Below, piece by piece: positions 60,981 through 64,000 of a DNA stretch of 64,000 bases; the first letter of the stretch is position 1, and every line of letters begins with the position of its first letter. The stretch covers positions 95,917,669-95,981,668 of the forward strand of contig NC_031768.1 of assembly GCF_001522545.3 (NCBI RefSeq), given 5' to 3'. Position numbers and translations under genes: made by a program. The stretch is from Parus major. Lineage: Eukaryota > Chordata > Aves > Passeriformes > Paridae. The notes under the pieces were generated by a model. That model did not search any database. It worked only from the letters and a program-made list of their open reading frames with translations, and was not told where the DNA came from.

Positions 60981-63900
60981 TCCAGAGTTTCTTTAATTCC
61001 CTGTGATCAGGGAGCACTGAGGACTGGACATGGATTCAGGGTTAGATGGGGTTTTTTTTTGGTTTGTTGTTTTGCTGTTTTCATTTTATTCTTTAAATAT
61101 AATTTAATGAAAGAGGAAATTGATGAGTGTTTTCTGATAAATGTGACAGCATATGCCAGGCTTTTCAAGCAGTGATATTTGTGGAAGCTGTTGTGAACTG
61201 GGACTGACAGTGGCTTAGGAGAACCACTTTCCCCTTGGACATGTCAGCACTCTTGGGCTGTTAAGTCAGGGTGGAAGTACTACAGCATGCATTTCATCTG
61301 AAAGGATTTGAGTGATCTCTAGAACTTTAGTGGTGAAAAAATTATTTGTGTTTCTTGTGGCATTTGCTTGAGCTATGCTTCAAACATAATGGACACTTCA
61401 TAGCCTTTGGCTGCTTGCTAATGTTGTAGTTACAACTGCAAGGCTGAGTAATTTTGTATGGTCTACTTCTGCAATGGATGCACATCACAGGTAATTTCTG
61501 TTGCCAACAAGCTGTTGGTGAGTCTGGAATGCCTAATCTTGTGCAAATTATATTTGCAGATATACCAGGTGAATTGCACGTTGAAGAGCTCTCCCAGTGT
61601 CAGGGTGGCTGAACTTTGCCACTCAAGGCTTGGAGCAGGGAAATTGTCTTGTGATGAGAACTGGAGCAGCACATGTCCAGGTCAGAAAGCTCGGGGAGGT
61701 CCAGCTCCTGCCACCATTTGCATCAGGAGTAGCAGCTCCTGTGGGATACTCTCTGTTGCAGGAAGGGACAAGGCTGACTGTTTTGTGACTCTGGAAGGAG
61801 ACTGACAGTGTCAGCTCGTACCACCAGCTACTGCTGCAGCTAGGGAGCCTCCGTGTCTGTGATTTAGCCTTGCCTTGAACCCTTGTGTGGGCTTTAACTG
61901 TGCCTTCTAGGTGCTGTATTTTGTATATTGCCACATGTGAGCTCTTCTACTGATGATACACAAGCAGAGGTTTAAAATCTCGTACAGTGAGTTGGAAGCT
62001 AAAGCTGTTCTTCACTGCCATTTTATTTGGAGGGGAGTCTGAGCCTGACATCTCAAAAATCATAGGAAAGGGAAAAAGATGCAAAGATTACTTAAATTCT
62101 TACCCAGCAGTTTTTATTCTTTTGGCAGCTGAAATTTAAGAGAAAAGGTCTAGATTTATGGTTTAAAGAAAGCAAAATAACATAATAGAGGTGGTTTTGA
62201 TTTATAAATACTGCTTAAACATCAAAAGAGATTTGCGAACATTTCAGGCTGAGAAATAGAAAATACTTTTTTGCTAGCGTATTGTTTGCTTAACTTCACT
62301 GTGTCATTAACTAGTGTATGTCTGTGTTCTGTAGGCTTTGCAGAGTGAAGGCTTTAGAGGTGAGAACAATTAAAGCTGGAGTATCTAGGATTGCAACAGC
62401 AGCATTTTGGATCTTTGACAGGGTATATTGATGTGCATACTTAAAAGTTCACTTTTCTGCCACTGTTCTGTAAGCAAATATTTATGACTGCAGCCTTTGC
62501 AGACTGGAGAGAGAGGTTTGCTGTCAGTAGTGGTGATCAGGCAAAGACACAGATCAGCATCTCTGTGGAGTGGCAGACCCAAATTAAGGGCAAAGAACTT
62601 CCTTCCAGCATGTTCAACCAGGTATATCCCTTAAGCCTGTGAAAAGAAGTATTATAGCAATATCATGGAAAGAGGCAGGGAAGGATACAGTGTAATTTGG
62701 GAAGCTGGGGCAGAAGGGACAGACAGCTTGGGGACAGGAGGAGCTGCAGCCAGTGTGTCCTGTGGGTGAGTTTCTGGAGAACAGCTGAGTCTGAGGGAAG
62801 CCCAGCTTTTGGATGTGGCTTGTCACATCCCCTGCTGCTGCAGAGACGGTGGAGGGGGTGTTTGTGGTGGAAAGCCTGGGGTGGGAGAGCAGGCAGGCTG
62901 TGTCAGAGGAGGGAAGCAGAGGGCCCTGGCACAGCTGCCTGGAGCCAGTGTGTGCTGCCTCTGCCCTTGTGTGGGTGGGGGAGGCAAGCCCTGTGCACAG
63001 CAAGGGCAGCTGGATTTGGGCTTGCAAGTGAAACAAGTTGTGACAGGAGAGCAGAAAGCGTTCTGGAAAGTGGTGGGGTTGAGGAGAGCCCCTGAACAGA
63101 ATATTTTGAGGGAGAGGAGCAGGGGAGATCCCAATTTCAAGATAGGCATTGCCTGCCCTGCCCATCTGTATCTCCATCTGCTCCCCTGGGTTTGACAGTC
63201 ACATGCTTTCCTTTCACCTGCCTTAATTCAGCAGGATGTTCCTCTTGGTAAAGATCATGTTACTGCCATGTCACCCTGTTCCTCTTTTGTCAGCCACGCA
63301 GTTCGGTGTCATTTCCTGTCTCAGGAAACCATCTCTGCTTCCCCACAGGGACTTTACAAAGCTGACGCATTTTTGCACTGGGTTTATGAGGCCTGTGCTC
63401 ATTGTGCAAGCACCTGGACTAACACACTCTTTCTAGACAGCCTCACTCTCCACCTAGGGGTCAGGATCGATACACTGAAAAGCTCTTCATACTGATGGTC
63501 TTTTTGAGGGGAGGAAAAAGCCCTGAATGTTTTCTTCTAGGCATTGTAAGAGGCTTGGTGTATGAGGTAATGTGCCAGGGAAGGGGTGTATTCGCTGGGT
63601 GACCGGAATGTCTGTGCCTGTCCTGTTGGGCCATCAGATGTTCTGTGCACTGACTCGCTCCTCACACCGTGGGCAGTCAACATGGGCAAGAAACTCTCAC
63701 TCCTGGAAGGAAGCAGCCCGTGTTCTCACAGTGCATTGTTACCAATTCTGAAGAAATGTTACATTAGGTATTTAATAAGGATATTATAATAAATATAGAT
63801 GTACGATCCACTGCCGCTGAAATTGCAGCAGTCAACCATTTTTGTGCCCTAAACCTGTTCACGCTGTGTCTGGGCTGAGGTGGGGGGAATCAGCCTCTGG

Positions 63901-64000
63901 TAGTTGACATGTGCTGTAAACCTATAACAGAACCTATGCTTAGCCACAAAATCCAGAAATTAATCTAACACAGTAGTTTCAGGCTGTGATCCAGTATGTG
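60981..64000. other. Noncoding DNA, probable intron, with a G-rich stretch
   Basis: No gene is recognised to the window edge. 62690-63180 is G-rich and nearly stop-free on both strands, giving a 187-codon minus frame (62614-63177) and several plus frames up to 132 codons. Because all directions are open together, composition rather than coding explains them. It may be an old, unrecognised repeat. Confidence 0.45.

Noticed and set aside
60873..61175. Lysine-rich 100-codon frame
   Set aside because: It is the translation of the A/C-rich low-complexity tract, with no start context or splice support.

Overview
The window looks like vertebrate nuclear DNA, most likely from a bird and probably a songbird. 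The evidence is an antisense fragment of a CR1 LINE (34.39-34.74 kb), an LTR-like block whose wording matches passerine endogenous-retrovirus LTRs as I remember them (40.25-40.93 kb), low interspersed-repeat density, many short AT-rich simple repeats, and one sharply bounded CpG island. There are no bacterial-type operons, CRISPR arrays or phage genes. I recognise no complete protein-coding gene. Nearly all open reading frames are short enough to be chance products of stop-poor sequence.

Layout. 1-49.8 kb is AT-rich, apparently intergenic or intronic DNA. It carries an (AAAGG)n pentanucleotide array with an assembly gap inside it (2.05-2.42 kb), a 43-base poly(A) tract (24.64 kb), a 27-bp inverted repeat (29.18 kb), the CR1 fragment and the LTR-like block. 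Several splice-bounded open segments in it look exon-like but are unproven. On the plus strand these lie at 9.37, 13.25, 15.82, 16.76 and 17.53 kb, the last four sharing one reading phase. On the minus strand they lie at 27.4-27.6 and 44.4-44.5 kb.

49.97-51.61 kb is a CpG island, the one confident regulatory landmark. It contains a 23-bp GC-rich minisatellite that runs into a 735-bp gap, and an ISRE-like motif lies about 0.4 kb before it. From 51.6 kb to the end the plus strand looks T- and G-rich, whereas the left side looks A- and C-rich. That pattern fits a transcript running rightwards from the island, with possible divergent transcription to the left. The 3' flank would then be a first intron or introns, with candidate exons at 53.05, 55.40 and 57.65 kb. 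None of their conceptual products was recognised.

The most useful follow-ups are long-read closure of the two gaps, strand-specific RNA-seq across the island and over 13.2-17.8 kb, and multi-bird alignment. I did not find a convincing new biological system. The best leads are the promoter minisatellite and the in-phase exon-like chain.
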